Below, piece after piece: positions 5,750 to 6,538 of a stretch of DNA of 6,538 nt (its first letter is position 1; each line of letters starts with the position of its first letter). Under the pieces are notes generated by a model. That model was given only the letters and a program-made list of their open reading frames with translations. It was not told the origin of the DNA and searched no databases. The stretch covers positions 1 to 6,538 of the forward strand of contig DASVDK010000145.1 in assembly GCA_036381125.1 (NCBI GenBank), written 5' to 3'. The stretch is from DASVDK01 sp036381125 [NCBI: Thermodesulfobacteriota bacterium] (GTDB lineage: Bacteria; DASVDK01). Both the position numbers and the translations under genes were made by a program.

Positions 5750-6538
5750 CGCGCCTCCCGCTGCGCGCTCGTCGCGAACCGCCGGGCGCCTCGGAGCCTC
5801 TTCCCGGCGCCGCGGAGCGCCCCCGGGAGCGACACGAGGCCGCCGGGGAGGAACAGCACCATGCCCACCACCACGGCGCCGAACACGAGATAGTAGTACT
5901 CGTTCATGAAGCGGAGCGCTTCGGGCATCAGGTAGACGGTCAACGCGCCGAGCAGCGAGCCGGCCAGGCTTCCGGTCCCCCCGACGACCATCATGATCAG
6001 GACGCGGATCGAGATGTCGATGGTGAACGAGTCGGGGTTGATGTAGCGCACGTAGTGCGCATAGAGCGACCCGGCGGCCCCCGCGATGCCGGCCGAGAGG
6101 ACGAATGCCTGGATCTTGAGGACCCGGACGTCCACCCCCATGCAGGCGGCCGCCGTCTCGTCGTCGCGGACCGCCATGAGCGCGCGGCCGAAGCCGGAGC
6201 GGATCAGTTGGTCGCAGGCGGCGAGGATGCCGCCCAGGACCGCGAGGACGACGTAGTAATAGGCGACGTCGTCTCGAAGGGTGTGGCCGGCGAGGGACGG
6301 GCGCGGGATATTCGGGACGCCGCTGATGCCTCCGGTCAGCCACTCGGCGTTGATGGATACCAGATGCGCGATCAGGCCGAACGCGATGGTGATGACGGCC
6401 AGGAAGTGACCCGAGAGCTTCAGCGCGGGGAAGCCGAGGAGCAGCCCGAAGACGGCGGTCACGATGAAGGCGGCGGGGAGGGCCACCCAGAACGGCACCC
6501 CGAGGCCGGTCGCGAGCAGCGCCGATGTGTAGGCGCCG
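5746..6538 (-). CDS. livM: LivM-type branched-chain amino acid ABC transporter permease (5' end outside window)
   Basis: The 263 visible residues cover most of an inner-membrane permease subunit; the N-terminal segments lie beyond the right edge. The first visible residues are GAYTSALLATGLG, and the frame continues through the GTG at 6498, so that GTG is internal and not the start. Hydrophobic segments lie at about 15-36, 43-62, 93-108, 142-162, 176-203 and 214-237. Family marks are LTGGISGVPNIPRP (67-80), the EAA-like cytoplasmic loop GRALMAVRDDETAAACMGV (117-135), which docks on the ATPases, and VVGGTGSLAGSLLGA (184-198). The C-terminus is basic. It overlaps livG by 4 nt. The partner permease LivH and the periplasmic binding protein are not in view and would be expected upstream, beyond 6538. 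Confidence 0.93.
   Translation of the reverse strand, partial: GAYTSALLATGLGVPFWVALPAAFIVTAVFGLLLGFPALKLSGHFLAVITIAFGLIAHLVSINAEWLTGGISGVPNIPRPSLAGHTLRDDVAYYYVVLAVLGGILAACDQLIRSGFGRALMAVRDDETAAACMGVDVRVLKIQAFVLSAGIAGAAGSLYAHYVRYINPDSFTIDISIRVLIMMVVGGTGSLAGSLLGALTVYLMPEALRFMNEYYYLVFGAVVVGMVLFLPGGLVSLPGALRGAGKRLRGARRFATSAQREAR

Noticed and set aside
5750-6343. Upstream extension of the livG reading frame over livM
   Set aside because: The added residues are Arg/Pro-rich shadow of livM. The GTG at 5749 overlaps the livM stop and places the start at the normal LivG N-terminus.

Overview
This is a very GC-rich window with dense GC-ending codons and several GTG starts. It looks like a chromosomal segment of an environmental high-GC bacterium. 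Stacked branched-chain amino acid (Liv/HAAT) ABC transporter genes and an amidase-signature enzyme are common in soil and subsurface lineages such as Rokubacteria, beta/alphaproteobacteria and some actinobacteria. No marker gene here fixes the taxon.

Right half (2783-6538, minus strand): a compact, healthy transport operon read livM > livG > livF > amidase. LivM (permease) runs off the right edge. livM and livG overlap by 4 nt, livG and livF overlap by 65 nt, and the amidase starts 29 nt after livF. The transporter genes would import a branched-chain amino acid, amide or similar small polar substrate. The co-transcribed amidase may hydrolyse an imported or related amide. A further minus-strand reading frame starts at the amidase stop (GTGA overlap) but is cut off after about 27 codons.

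Left half (1-2707, plus strand): a damaged accessory segment. It opens with the C-terminus of a Liv-type ATPase (1-216). Next come a lower-GC promoter region with a perfect 8+8 bp dyad (345-364), a HigB/RelE-type toxin gene broken by an apparent internal deletion, and an intact XRE/HigA-type antitoxin. These are followed by a 1.27 kb gene for a JetD-like (DUF2220, Toprim-type) protein that needs two single-base corrections to read through, and then by a truncated internal piece of another Liv-type ATPase (2447-2707). That piece stops at the same motif (LDPK) where the window begins.

The two halves meet tail to tail near 2705, where two truncated genes on opposite strands abut. This marks a rearrangement or assembly junction. 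The most interesting content is the toxin-antitoxin plus orphan JetD-like block. It resembles a defence-type cargo module, but its toxin and JetD-like genes are disrupted and no JetA, JetB or JetC partner is in view. Several of the lesions are one-base losses in or next to short G/C runs, so sequencing or consensus error must be weighed against real decay. I saw no tRNA, rRNA, CRISPR array, transposase or integrase, and no gene-free stretch longer than 300 bases.
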